This document shows positions 36,913 to 48,080 of a stretch of DNA of 64,000 bases, piece by piece; positions within the stretch are counted from its first letter, which is position 1; each line of letters opens with the position of its first letter. The stretch is from Acephala macrosclerotiorum. Lineage: Eukaryota; Ascomycota; Leotiomycetes; Helotiales; Mollisiaceae. The position numbers and the translations under genes are program-made. The notes below the pieces were generated by a model that made no database searches, was not told the origin of the DNA, and worked only from the letters and a program-made list of their open reading frames with translations. Where the stretch lies: contig MU119203.1 of NCBI GenBank assembly GCA_014904845.1, forward strand, positions 248,001-312,000. Reading direction: 5' to 3'.

Positions 36913-37395
36913 TCAAAACACCATCAATCCTTGGAGGCCCGAGATAACTGCTTCCATCAATCTGAACTTGAGCTCCCTGTCACGATCGGCCGCATCCCCA
37001 TCAACGGACTCCTTCATAGCCTCAAGCAAATCATGTATATCTTGAACGACAGCCTTGAAACCATCTTTATCCATTCCTCGATCCCTGACTCCTCCGGCCA
37101 GTTGCGTCGCGATTAACAGTTCGCGGTCGTTCGCTTGGTCTATATCTGCCAGAGGAGCGGGAAGCTGGGTGAAGGCATGGACTGCGTCCGTCAATTGGTC
37201 AACTTGAGGTTGGACGTAGTGGCTGGTCAAGTTGTCCTCGTTCTGCTTTTTTATGTGTTTAGATACTGTTATGTCGTGCCAACGGATAATGTTACGTACC
37301 CACGCCCAGAGACTGTCCAAGAAAGTCTCGATGTAATCTTCCAGTTGCCAGTCGGGTGATGTGTTTTGATCTGGGATGGCCGACGAGTCCACCAT
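36913..37395 (-). CDS. Small hypothetical protein, 141 or 160 aa
   Basis: The unspliced frame encodes 160 aa. A 57-bp segment (37,299-37,243) starts GTACGT, has an ATCTAAAC branch site and ends AAGCAG; it is a multiple of three without stops, so splicing leaves the frame intact and gives 141 aa (exons 37395..37300 and 37242..36913). The spliced form is more credible because the segment is Lys/Arg-rich and unlike its surroundings. The protein is acidic and helical (YIETFLDSLWAW, VVQDIHDLLEAMKESVDG), with no signal peptide. No family is recognised. Confidence 0.55.
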   Translation of the reverse strand: MVDSSAIPDQNTSPDWQLEDYIETFLDSLWAWVRNIIRWHDITVSKHIKKQNEDNLTSHYVQPQVDQLTDAVHAFTQLPAPLADIDQANDRELLIATQLAGGVRDRGMDKDGFKAVVQDIHDLLEAMKESVDGDAADRDRELKFRLMEAVISGLQGLMVF

Positions 37396-37975
37396 GGCTT
37401 ACAGAAATATGCTCTTGCTAATCTGCTCTTTGGTGAACGTCCTATCGATCCTGGGTGGTTGAGAGCGTGATGACAAGGTAAACAGAAGACTTGAGCGAAG
37501 TCTTATGGAAGCGACAGCAAGAGTAAGTTTTACCTGCCTGTAGAAATAGACGACCAAGTCCACCTTCTGCAAAAGTGGAAGGAACGAATCACGATGGCCC
37601 AATGAGAGTTGCTTCGAGATCTGGGAACTACCCAGAAGAGAAGGAACAGGAGTTAACAAAAATGGTCTTGCAAGACGAAACTAGAAGCTCTCAAAGTCCG
37701 AAATAGGAATGAACATTGATCTTCCGCCTCACAGGGCCCAATGTCCCATATCGCATTATTTCTTCTGCTATGAAGCAATGTTCCCAGCCAAAATCAGACA
37801 TCTCAGCCTCAACGAATATCCTTGGACTCTCTAACATATCTCCTCGCCATATGTACGTACTCATCTATCTCTCACCAAATTTCAAGCGTGCCACCCAACC
37901 CTATCGCTCGCTAAATCGACCAACACCTGCCTATTCAACTCCATAATATACATTATCATAATCGTCGTCATCCAT
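37396..37975. other. Intergenic, no gene seen
   Basis: This holds the upstream region of the small hypothetical gene and the 3' UTR of the WD40 gene. The minus-strand frame at 37,399-37,659 and the plus-strand frame at 37,716-37,946 lack motifs. Confidence 0.45.
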
Positions 37976-40900
37976 TTATTCTACAGTTGAGCCGCATCTG
38001 GTGCAAACCATAACCAGGCCTCTTCCAGGAGGTTTCCTAGCTCTAAAATCTTTACCGCCACATTTCCGACATGTTAACGCTTCGCTCTCGCTTTCGTCTT
38101 CATCAACTGGGGAGTCGCCTTCTTCGGAACTCAGCTTGCTGATGACGCTGGTTCCGCGCTCGAGGGGAGGCATAAGACTGCCTGAGTCGAGCTTGGAAGG
38201 ATCGCGCACAGCGCCGAGCTGTTTCCATGACGAGAGGTTCCAGAATTGGTTCGACTTGCCCACGGCGTCAAGTTTCAGAGAGTTGTTGTCATCGGCTGAA
38301 GAATAAGTAAAGCCAGGAGTTGGAGGCTGGCTCGGAGCGTTATTTCTGGCTGTCGTCTTGTGGATACTGGGTGGTGGACTAGTCGTGGATACACTTGGTG
38401 TCTGTTGCGTCGTGGTTGTGCTAGCGTATTGTTGTTGACGCTGCTGGCTTGCGAGATTATTTTGGGAATTTGTGGTTGATTGCGAGTTGCGATGAAATTT
38501 GCCTGGTGACACGCTTCTGTCGGAAGCCCTTCGTTGACCTCCATCGTCTGTAATGGCATTCCGCCATGAGAGAATATGGTCTGATTGCATCTGAGGCCCT
38601 GAGAATGAGGCTTGGGAGGCTTGTGATAGTGAACCCCTCCTTGAGTGTGACCCTCCAGAGTTCCGCGTCATTATCGACCCAGATCTGGCCAATATCTTCT
38701 TTTTCGAGAAAGAACTGCTCTCCCACAGATCGATTCTTCGTTTGTAAGCGCAGTCGCATCGATAGACCTTGATGACCCCGAGATAGTCTGCTGTGACAAG
38801 GATGAGACCATCATTGTGCTCACTCCTAGCCAAGTATGCTGGTGTCTTCACAGTTGCACTGACAGGATCTGAATGTCGTTTGTCCGAGTCGCCCTTGACA
38901 ACAGACGAAGCATTAGATTCTCCGCGCGACTCTTCTCTACTCAAAAGAGTCACCGGTGGAGGATTGCAAAGGTCGTATATAGGGTCTCCAGAATCAGAGA
39001 GGAGCTGTCGAGTTTTTGTTGGAGCAATAACCGCAGCCGTGACCATATCAGAGTGCGCTTCAAACAACTCCATTGGCCGCTTGTCCTTGTTGTCCGATTC
39101 AGTGGGCCCGGTAGTCCAAATGTATGCTTTTCTATCCTCCGAACCGCAAATTACGTATCTAGCATCATCGCTGAAGCTAGCTTTGATCTGACTGCAGGTA
39201 TTCTCATGACCTCTGAATTTCATCTCTAATGATTTGTCCCTCAAATTATAAAGTCTGACACGAGAGTCGTTGCTCGTAATCAGAACTTTCACCTCTCCCT
39301 CCGGGTCATCAGGTGGGAAAGTAGTGGTTCGAATGCCGGTGATCTTGCTCCCCTTAGCATTCTTCCCACGTGATGATCGTACATGAATCTGTGTATGGTA
39401 TTTCAATCCCTCTGTCTCGTAGAATAGACATAGCCCACTAAGAACGCCAGCCATAGCAGTCTTGCCATCTGGAGAAAAAGCTACAGCTGTGATGAGGTCT
39501 GGCAGTTGATTCCAGAACGCAACGGACTTGTCAGGTATGCTCCATAGTCGAAGAATAGAGTCAAGGGAACCGGCGAGGAAGAATCGATCGTCTCGTGGGT
39601 GGAAGGCAATAGATGTAACTATGTGAAAGTTAGTAGGCCACTTGACTAAAGTGTTTAGGACAAGATGGAGGTCTGGTTGTCTGGACTTTCTGCGAGAGAA
39701 AAGGTCGGTAATACTGACCAAAGTCTTTGTGCTTGAAGGTACACAAGCATTCTTGCCTCGAAATATGCCAAAGCCTAACCGTCTTGTCCATCGAGGATGA
39801 CAAGAGAAAGTTGTTCTTGCTCCAACTCAGGTCCAAGATATCCCCAGTATGACCTTCGAACTCTCGGATAGGCTTCGATCTGAATACAGGCGCACTTAGC
39901 CGTTCACCTCCCCAGGTATTTGAATCTTCCTCATGCTCATGCGCCGCTCTTTCATCTGGGTTCGAGATAACCGCCCATACCCTCACAACTTGATCGCGAC
40001 CAGCTGCAGCAAGATATTTGCCATCTTTGCTAAACTCCGTAGCCCATACAGCGCCGTTTGTCTTTGGCGACTTCGATAGCTTGTGTGAATCGGTACCGAC
40101 TTCAGAAGTGGTCAAGCCAGGCACTTTCTCGTCGCTCCATGCATGTTTCGTCCCGCTCAATTCCTGGGCCAAGAACATGCGATTGAACTCCCGAGTCTTC
40201 TTGTTATGCGCCCGAACCTTGATGTACCTCGGTGGCTCCTTGTGCTGTGGTATGTATCCGTTCGCTCCAATGGAGGAAGAGAAGACATGGGCGTTCATGC
40301 CTTCTGTGCGGTGATCGCCCAGTTCGGATTCATCGTCATCAACATCGCCAGGCTGATCTTTCTTCTTACCACCGATAATAGAGAATCGACTAAGAAATGA
40401 TACACCCTTCCTGCATGACTGTTGTTAGCGACTCATCATTCGGTGTTATCACAGAAATAAGCAAGCCACAAACGGTCGACAGTAAGCAAACCCTCGGTGC
40501 TTATCAAGACTGGCCAACTCACTTCTTTTCTTTGGCAGGAAAACTTTCACTTCGAGCAACCTCGGGCGTCAATTGTCTGCCTGGTGGGGCTATGTCTGGA
40601 CTGATTGGGCTTCCCAATTCTGTAACCGGACTATCGGGTCCAGTAGATGTCCGCAGCTCAGACGTTCTCAACTTCTGTGGTATTGTATTCTCGGTGTTCG
40701 TCCTCTTAAGTATATGCTATGCAACATCAATGACCCATTTCAAAAGCTGTTGCCTGTAATTTTGGCAGTACCTGGAATACGGGGCGTACGTACATGGGAG
40801 AGAGGATCGATGGCTGTGGAGGTGGGCCGCGCCGCAGGTGGTGACGATGGTTTTGCTCCATTGACAGTAACATCTTTGCTTGCTGTATTATTCCTTATGA

Positions 40901-41219
40901 GCTTAATCGGTGACTTTTTCCCATTCGATTGTGGGTTGCCTGGTACAAAGAGTCTTGTCAGCATAAGCACCAAGGCTAGAAGTGACAACCATAATAGCAT
41001 TTGATCATGTTTGAATAAGGTACTGAGGTCATTCGATATGAGGAACAGGCCGTATATATGATATGACCTACCTTCAGAAGATGTAGCTGACCTCGGCCTC
41101 GCTGATTGTCCGCCATCCGTGGTAGTTGAAGGTGAATCGACACCTGAGGTGCCCGTGGCGCTGCCCTCCTGGAATTGAGCATCAGTCACCTTAATTCTGG
41201 GCAATGGGGGGTCAGCCAT
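37976..41219 (-). CDS. WD40-repeat protein of the Dgr2/YMR102C type
   Basis: Exons are 41219..41072, 40939..40794, 40674..40523, 40410..39719 and 39618..37976, giving 926 aa (yeast Dgr2 is about 850). A disordered N-terminal third (LRTSELRTSTGPDSPVTE) precedes the propeller, which includes VWATEFSKDGKYLAAAGRD, EGHTGDILDLSWSKNN, SSMDKTVRLWH, TSIAFHPRDDRFFLAGSLD, AVAFSPDGKTAMAG, KFRGHENTCSQIKASFSDD and LVTADYLGVIKVYRCDCAY. A long Ser/Gln-rich tail follows, ending in a CRKCGG...CTRCGS pair that looks like a zinc ribbon. In yeast the pair has been linked to sterol-transfer contact sites; that role here is inferred. Intron 1 (40,940-41,071, 132 bp) is in frame; if retained it would insert a hydrophobic helix. 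Confidence 0.88.
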
Positions 41220-41693
41220 GGCCTGGGAGGTTCCATGTGTTCATCTGAAGAGACTGAGGTGATCCAGCAAGGAAGATGTGTGCGCGTGGGCTGTTGCGAT
41301 TTGTGCTTCTTTGATCCGCAGATGCCGAAGATGTTCAGGTTCAGCTCAAAACCAGGGCTGAGAACGTGTACCGAAGCGACAACTCGAAGGATTGTGCATG
41401 AAAAGTCCCAGGTACTTCAAGAATTAAACCTTAAGAGGCTGAGGGGGCGTGGATTGGTGCCTATCACGATATGGGCGTTCAGAGAGGTGTGCAGCTCAAG
41501 AGAGAACCGCGTGACGTCGTTGGCCTTGATTTTCTCGAAGCGGTGCGATTAGCGGCGGGGTGTGCAGATTGTCAATTTTGCCTCTTTCAACACCACCTCG
41601 GACTGACTTTCCTCCAGGTAGCAGGGAGATCCTTGGTCACATTTTGAGAGACGTCTCCAGTCAGCAGCCTGCAGACCTGCAGTAACACCGAAC
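41220..41693. promoter_or_regulatory. Shared divergent promoter region, WD40 gene / DRAP deaminase
   Basis: The 474 bp between two divergent start codons must hold both promoters. No specific factor site can be assigned. Confidence 0.5.
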
Positions 41694-42221
41694 ATGTCTG
41701 GATCACCAGCTCAGTCTGGACCGAGCAGTCATCACGACCACATCGGATATATGCGACAAGCTCTCCAATTAGCACGAAAGTCACCCCCGAAACCTACGAA
41801 TTATCGAGTTGGAGCTCTACTCGTTGATGCGAAGACAAATACGATTCTCGCCGATGGATATACTTTGGAATGCGAGGGGAACACGCATGCCGAGCAATCT
41901 TGTTTAATAAAATTGTCGGAAGCCCACAAATTACCTGAAGAGGAGCTTGGATCTATACTGCCGGAAGATACGGTACTTTATACGACGGTCGAGCCTTGCT
42001 TCAAGAGATTGAGTGGGAATCTACCATGTGTTCAGCGGATCCTGAGACTTGGAAAAGCTATAAAGACGGTCTATGTCGGTGTTAAGGAGCCAGAAAAATT
42101 TGTGGGAGAGAATACTGGGAGAAACCAGTTGGAGGAAGCCGGCATAAAAGTAGTACTGGTTGAAGGGATGGAGAAGGAGATATTGGAAGTGGCTACTGCA
42201 GGGCATGCGAAGGAAGGTTGA
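41694..42221 (+). CDS. Riboflavin-type deaminase (DRAP deaminase-like, cytidine deaminase superfamily)
   Basis: This intronless ORF encodes 175 aa. Zinc ligands are His65 in THAEQS, with Glu67 as the proton shuttle, and Cys102/Cys112 in EPCFKRLSGNLPCVQRI. The PCxxRLSGNxPC form of the second motif is characteristic of the deaminase that acts on diaminohydroxyphosphoribosylaminopyrimidine in riboflavin synthesis; in yeast the same domain is the C-terminal part of Rib2, fused to a pseudouridine synthase. Here it stands alone, as in many filamentous fungi. The N-terminal 15 residues are unstructured. A tRNA or deoxycytidylate deaminase is a weaker alternative. RIB3 of the same pathway lies at 3.5 kb. 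Confidence 0.82.
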   Translation: MSGSPAQSGPSSHHDHIGYMRQALQLARKSPPKPTNYRVGALLVDAKTNTILADGYTLECEGNTHAEQSCLIKLSEAHKLPEEELGSILPEDTVLYTTVEPCFKRLSGNLPCVQRILRLGKAIKTVYVGVKEPEKFVGENTGRNQLEEAGIKVVLVEGMEKEILEVATAGHAKEG

Positions 42222-42786
42222 GAAGGCTCATCAATTGAGCTTCTTTTGTGAAGCTTAAATAAACCGATACTAGGCAATGGGAATACAGATTCAAGTGAAA
42301 GAAAAGGGGGGGCGGGGGGTACTGAGGCCTAGAAGTACGGACTACCCAGCTACCACCACGGAAGCGAATTCAATGGCGGACTTGACACAGGGTGGAGAAG
42401 CTGCCTGGAACGGGTATGTTGAGCCTCAGATCAAGTGTCTGACGTTGATGCTGTTAGAGTTGTCCATGTTGGTCTAGATCTCTCGACGTGGAGAGAATCT
42501 ACCTAAGTTTCGAGCTTGACCGAAACAGCATCATAGACGAATGCGTATACGTGAAATCTGATAATGTCTCCGATCTGACATCCTCTTTGACAAGGCTGAG
42601 AAACAACTTGCGGACAAATAGGAACTCTATGTTCGAGTTGACGTGCATAATGTCGTCATGAACATAAGGCTGAACATATCGAGCCTTGTGAAACCTTACC
42701 CCTCGGACATCACATAAGAGGTCCAACCTCTTCGAACACCACACCTCACTTTCTACACTCTCGTCACTTTCACCACCGTCTCCAAG
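42222..42786. other. Intergenic, no gene seen
   Basis: This is the 3' flank of the deaminase and the promoter of the DUF1295 gene. A purine-rich stretch with a run of G lies at 42,300-42,320. Confidence 0.45.
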
Positions 42787-43986
42787 ATGACCCTCCTCGG
42801 AACCCTCCTCAACATAACCAATTTCCGCAACCCCTTCCTACGGTCCCTCCCCCTTCCTCCTCCAACTAACCTCACCTCTAACACCTCCCCAGGACTCTGA
42901 TCCCCTCCGTAGGCGCCGCCTTCGCAATCCAATCCGCCGTAGCCCTCCCCTCTATCCTCGCCCAATCAGAACGTTTCTACGACCTCTCTGGCTCCCTAAC
43001 CTACCTATCCGTCACCGCCCTCTCCTTGTACCTTCCCACCCTTAGAGGCCGAGCCGCTGCTTCTTTAGCTGGGACTGCGAAACCGCCTTTTCCGAGCTTG
43101 CTTGATGCTTTTACGGGCAAGGGAGGGGCGAATGGGTTGAATTGGAGGCAGGTGGTGTTGAGTGCTGCTGTTGCGGTTTGGGCTACTAGATGTGAGTTCA
43201 CGTGAGAATTGAGGGGGTTGATATAGGCGAGGGGATGAGAGGAGACCGGGGGAATTGAAGAGATGAATGCTAATGGGGAAATAGTGGGAACGTATTTGTT
43301 TCAGAGGGTGTTGGCTGATGGGAAGGATTCGAGGTTTGATGAGATTAAGAAGAGTCCGCCGAAGTTTTTTGGTGCTTTGTAAGTCCTCTCCCATATTCTC
43401 GATTGGGATATAAAGGTTGAAACTAAGATCCTCCAGCATGGCACAAGCAACCTGGGTCTCCCTCTGCCTTATGCCCATCCTCGCTCTAAACTCCATCCCA
43501 CACACCCTCCTCTCCACGCTCCCAGCCCTGGGCTTAACTGACATCATCGGCCTCCTCCTCTACACCGGCGGCCTAGCCTTCGAGGTCATCGCCGATCGCC
43601 AAAAATCCGCTTGGGTAGAAGCCAAAAAAAAGAAGGAGCACGATGAAGACTTCCTCACTTCTGGTCTCTGGTCAAAATCCCGCCACCCAAACTATTTTGG
43701 CGAATCAAGCCTCTGGACAGGAATCGCCGTCACATCAGCCGGGGTCCTAGCCTCGAACGCAGGACAAATAGGCATCGGTCTTGCCTCTTCAGCTTCGACT
43801 GTGGGGTTGCTTGGAAGAGGACTGGGGATCGGGATGGCGGCTGTGAGCCCAGCGTTTGTGACGTTTTTGTTGTTGAAGGTTAGTGGGGTGCCATTGAGCG
43901 AGGAGAAGTATGATAAGAGGTATGGGGATAGGAAGGAGTATAAGAGGTGGAAGGAGGAGACGCCTATGTTTGTTCCTAAGCTTTGA
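42787..43986 (+). CDS. DUF1295 membrane protein, steroid-reductase-like
   Basis: Exons are 42787..42842, 42893..43191, 43285..43378 and 43437..43986, giving 332 aa. Several hydrophobic helices are visible (VGAAFAIQSAVALPSILA, VVLSAAVAVWATR, ATWVSLCLMPILALNSIP, GLLLYTGGLAFEVIADRQK). The C-terminal core SGLWSKSRHPNYFGE is the signature shared with 3-oxo-5-alpha-steroid 4-dehydrogenases and sterol reductases, where it binds NADPH; EETPMFVPKL is the usual family end. It is predicted to sit in the endoplasmic reticulum and reduce a lipid or sterol substrate that is not known. The donor of intron 1 (GTCCCT) is weak, but the splice gives NPFLRTLIPSVGAAF and has a CTAAC branch. Confidence 0.85.
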
Positions 43987-45455
43987 GGGGGGAAGAGTTG
44001 TGGTTTGGGGTGAGGTTGGGGTGGAGATTAGGAGAAGGGATGAATTTGATTTCCACTGGAATAAATAAAAGGGAAAAGGAAATGCTCCCAACTTGAGAGA
44101 TAGCGTGCAAACAGTCGTCTATAGCCGTCTATTTTAGAAGGCCGATGTGGGTAGCTTCTCGATAGGTGGTCGAGGGTTCAATCATAACTTAGCCAGAACC
44201 TACAAGACTGCCCAAATATTTGATTCACGATCACTTAGCATTCATATCCTCCACAATGCGGACCGGTTCCCCCAATCAACCTCTCAATCCCTAAGAATCT
44301 GGCCAAGGCGGATAAATCCTAAGTTCTGAAGCTTTCTTCCGGACAACGTTGTGATCTACCCCAACGCTTCCAACACTACATTCAAAAAGAGAACCAAGGA
44401 TTCACCGACGGATAAATGAGAACTAAACTCAACGAAGGCAACACTGAAGCACTAGAGTCTCCGGTAACGGACGCGGCCGTACCGGCATACAACAAATGTT
44501 TTCAATGTCCCAGATCTAGACAGGGCTTTAATCATTTTGGAATAGAAAGACAAGCACGCTCACCTTTACTCTATTCCACTAAGAGACAGGCTAAACAAAG
44601 GCGAAGCCTTCCCTTTAAAGTCTCCGATGGCAGACGCATGCGTACTGAGATATACAATAAAAATGATCAATTGTCCCAATCCCAGACAGGACATTCCATT
44701 CTCTTTTCTCACTTACAGAAAGACTTCCTCCCATCTTGGTATTGAGTAAGCAGTCAGCTAAGCTAAACGAGTGGCAGATTAGGATTCTAGAGGTTGCGGA
44801 AGTCGACGCGTCCTTACTAAGATAGACAACAAAACCTTGTTACTCTCTTTCAGAAGTTGGGATATTAACTCCCCCTCCCCTGAAAATAGACGGACCAATA
44901 GAAATCTCCGGCAGTTTGTCCGCAGAATTCAGATACGCAACGAAACAAGGTGGGAACAGCTGGGCAATCAGAAGTAGCTGAGATCGGGATATTGGAGCGG
45001 CCGGGGAATGGCCGCTAGAATGAGATGTGCAACGAAGATTTAAATGTCGGGAGAAGGAGTGGGAGATTTTACCTAGCATAGCGATTTCTAGAGTTCTACG
45101 TCGTGTCCCTCCTAGCAACTAAATGAGCGACACTGGCGAAGAGGGAGGTTGGATCGATAACTTGCTGTTATTGAGAGCCATTCTTTGAAGGGTTCTGCCC
45201 AATCATTTAGAAGCAATAGCGGTTTGCATGCTCCTCTGAATGGAATTATGTATTGCAATTTCTTGTGAAGCTGAGGATTGGCAAGTTTCTCTAGTCAATG
45301 GGAAGCAGGGTGTTTCGCTGGACGCGCTGCTTTTGGATTTGCGAGGGAAAGAATAAATGATATTTGAAGTCATGAGAGCAAGATGACGATCTGCCTCGAC
45401 TCTCTGCTCGAGAAATGTAAACAATAACACGCAGAGGTGTCTTGGTAGTAAGCCT
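43987..45455. other. Intergenic with degenerate repeats
   Basis: No gene is supported. Short frames at 44,416-44,745 (plus) and 44,840-45,118 (minus) have no motif. Part of it carries the degenerate tandem repeat listed separately. Confidence 0.4.
44440..44835. repeat. Degenerate tandem repeat, about 160-bp unit, three copies
   Basis: Related blocks start near 44,457, 44,617 and 44,790. Each has a TCTCCGGTAACGGACGCG-like core (second copy TCTCCGATGGCAGACGCA, third TCTAGAGGTTGCGGAAGTCG), then a (G)ATA-ACAA(C/T)AAA stretch. The first two also share TCCCAGA..AGACAGG. The differences are many, so the array is old. Confidence 0.5.
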
Positions 45456-45887
45456 GTGGCGATAGTGCCTGTTTGGCTAATGCTTTCGGATATTGGGGAT
45501 CATGAGCGGCTAGCTAGCACATTTGAGCTACCGTCAATTATAAGCTGGAGAGAATTTGAGGTCTTGCCGAGCTCCGAGAGAGTCAACTTGAGGGCAAGAT
45601 TTTTCAAGATTGATAACATGCAGGATAAAAGCACTCAAACAAAGCTAGAAACAAGTCTTCGCGGTTTCTGGCCTTGCAGAAAATCGAGAGTCCCGAATAA
45701 TGTTTGGGCGAATGAAGATTCTCTTCATCACATCTCTGATCAAGCAACTACAGAGTAGCCAGGGGATGTAGATGCTATGTTTGAGTTTTTTGAAGGTGAT
45801 TCTGCAACTGGTCTTGACTCAGAGCCCTTTCCGTGGACGCATGAAGGCTTGTCTCCTCTCAGAACTACTGTTTTGAGCAATGAGTGA
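45456..45887 (+). pseudogene. Open frame broken by one in-frame TAG
   Basis: A frame of 143 codons (45,456-45,887) reads through except for a single TAG at 45,756-45,758. Downstream of that stop the frame still looks coding (DVDAMFEFFEGDSATGLD, PFPWTHEGLSPLR). Upstream, SIISWREFEVLPSSERV is similar in character. No family is recognised. It could be a pseudogene with one nonsense mutation, or the last exon of a gene whose intron boundary lies near 45,750. Confidence 0.35.
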
Positions 45888-46539
45888 AGCATCCTGTGAT
45901 AGTCCCGAGGATCTCAAATAATAAAGGGAATCGCGTTTTCCAAAATACATAGGAGTATGTTTTGATAATACACTTCATCAGGTCAATGAATGAATAATTT
46001 CGTCTCCAGTCTCCAATCTCTAGTTTCCACGAAGTCTCTCTAAGCCTCCCCTGAACATTAGCAAGGTCACTCCTGGATGCGATCGCTCGACCACCGCCAC
46101 TTAGAAATTCGATCCCTAACCGATGATGTAAATGAGGATTGTCTCGTGTCTTCGTGGCATTGTGCCTGACTTCCTCAAGGCTATGCTTGCAATCATTGTT
46201 GATAAACACTGCGTCCACCAACAAAAAGCCACGTAGTCTTCTGGAAGCCTTATCTTTCTCATGCCCCTCATGACGCAAGAGTTCTTGGGCGTGTTTGGGG
46301 TCTATTTTAATGACTACGTCGACGCGTCTGGAAAAGTTCCAGAAGGCTGGAGGCTTCATCCCTTTTCTTTTGTTAGGCTGCGCTGGCAATGACGAAATTC
46401 GATCAATGCGTCCCCTAGAAATTTGAAGCATCTTCTCGTCGCTGTTCACCACGTGGTGGCAGATACAACATATGCAAAGAGAAAAAGTATCTGGAGAAGA
46501 ACTCCGACAAGGCGTTGAGGCGTTCTTCCTGTATCTCAT
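45865..46539 (-). CDS. Long unidentified ORF, 224 aa
   Basis: This is the longest unassigned frame outside the other models. It contains RVDVVIKIDPKHAQELLRH, a Lys/Arg-rich stretch, and LGIEFLSGGGRAIASRSDL. No signal peptide is visible, and no known domain is recognised. It overlaps the end of the plus-strand broken frame by 23 bp. Composition is like its surroundings. It may be a real fast-evolving gene or a chance frame. Confidence 0.35.
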   Translation of the reverse strand: MRYRKNASTPCRSSSPDTFSLCICCICHHVVNSDEKMLQISRGRIDRISSLPAQPNKRKGMKPPAFWNFSRRVDVVIKIDPKHAQELLRHEGHEKDKASRRLRGFLLVDAVFINNDCKHSLEEVRHNATKTRDNPHLHHRLGIEFLSGGGRAIASRSDLANVQGRLRETSWKLEIGDWRRNYSFIDLMKCIIKTYSYVFWKTRFPLLFEILGTITGCFTHCSKQ

Positions 46540-48080
46540 CGTGCATTACCTCAAAGGCTTGCCGAGCAGGCCAAGCAGCCGCCATCAGATGGCAGTTGGC
46601 TCGGATCTAGGCCTCTCAACGGTGTTGTTGCCGTAAGGGGCAATCGGCAGGACTAACCGCGTGCGATGAGATCATCGGCTTGAGAAATTAATGCCCATCA
46701 TGACTTGGGAGTTGGCATCGTTTGCGATGGTTTGCGATGAAAGGAGAAACAATCGGTGGATATTGTAGACGCGCTGTTCTACAGGCGGTTGATGTGGAAT
46801 CGGGGATCGAGAGCGTTCATGATTTCAGTTGTGAGTGGGATCCATGGGAGTGTTTCAAGAGACGGGGAAGAGGCTGTGGCTTTTTGTGATTTCGTACCTG
46901 GTTACCTCATGCTGACTGTGTTCCTAAAATTCAAAGTCTAAAATTACCCACTCCAGTTGCACAATCCTCTTTTGGTATGGCACAACTTCAATTGCATCGT
47001 GAAAGATTTGTTGCCAAGTGAACAAGTCAGAGCAGCTCTCCACAGCTCATCTCGCGTGCTCAACCCCTCTGAAGACCGAAGAGTCCGACCCGAATAAGAT
47101 TTTGAAGGCTAGTTGACCTTCCCGCAAGTCCCGCTGCAAACGAGCGAATCAACAGCGTATGACGGGGGGCTGTGGATCCGAAACAGCCCTCACCATTGGA
47201 TCGCAATCTCCAGTTTGATGAAGGGTGCCTTGCGTGCCTCATCTCAGCCTGAGCCTCCCCCTAACGAAAAAGAAAAGGGCGAAGCGGATGCACCGGCGAT
47301 TACATACAATCCCAGCACCCGACCGTTCCAACAAGAGCTCTACGTCTTCATAAGATTCCTCCCCTTTTGCTTTTCTCTCCTCCCTCTATCCCTCCATCCC
47401 TCCTCCTCTTCCTCTCCTCCTCTCCTCCTCTCCTCCTCTCCTCCTCTGTTCGTCTCGTCTCTCCCCTCACTCCGTTTCCTTCAAGCCCCCATTTGCCTGT
47501 GCGTGCAGACTTTCAAACGTCAACGGTCGTGGTGGCATTGTTCGCATATCAGTGGCGCCACTCAAGAACGCGACTTCCTCGCGGCCAACATCCAACCCAT
47601 CAGCATATCGCAACCTTCTGACGAATCTGCCCCCGCTTCTTCCGGTACGCTCAATATCTCCTCTTCCTATGCGCCTTTTGATGAGGGTCAATTCACTCAT
47701 TTGAGCGTGAGACAAAGTCTCATTGTCTCAATTGGGCTGGATCTCTCAATCTTGCTCCTATTCCAATCTTGAATCTCTACTTCACTCTCCTGTGTTCTCG
47801 AGCATCAATCACTCTTCTCAATCCAAAATTCCAGTCGCTGACAATCCGCCGGCGATATTGCAGACTCAGCCCCACCGTCAACACCTTCACCGCCGCAGTC
47901 GAGTCGAGTCAGACGGACCAACTTAACATCGATCCTAGATATACTTCCCGAATCAGTGCACCGACTAGCTACTTTCGAATCCAAATCTCCATTTGTTTAG
48001 AGTACATCTTCTGGCGATTCCTCCGCGAGGGCGAATCCCTACCTCCTGCTTGTTGGCAGATACTCCAGTACACGAGCACA
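46540..48080. promoter_or_regulatory. Upstream region and long 5' leader of LCB2
   Basis: The last about 300 nt before the LCB2 start codon stay open in the same frame (from 47,769), but this sequence lacks conserved character and is probably 5' UTR. A strongly pyrimidine-rich block lies at 47,374-47,475. Confidence 0.5.
47374..47475. repeat. CTCCT-rich microsatellite in the LCB2 upstream region
   Basis: The unit CTCCTCCT(CT) is repeated from about 47,400 to 47,448 within a wider pyrimidine tract. Such tracts are typical near transcription starts of highly expressed fungal genes. Confidence 0.8.

Noticed and set aside
37243..37300. 34-bp intron from GTACGT to ATAACAG in the small hypothetical gene
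   Set aside because: Too short for this genome and breaks the frame; the 57-bp version keeps it.
44416..44745. 109-codon plus-strand frame as a gene
   Set aside because: It lies within a degenerate tandem repeat and has no recognisable features.
47769..48080. LCB2 start 104 codons further upstream
   Set aside because: The extension lacks conserved sequence, follows a pyrimidine-rich leader, and the ATG at 48,081 gives a protein consistent with fungal Lcb2.
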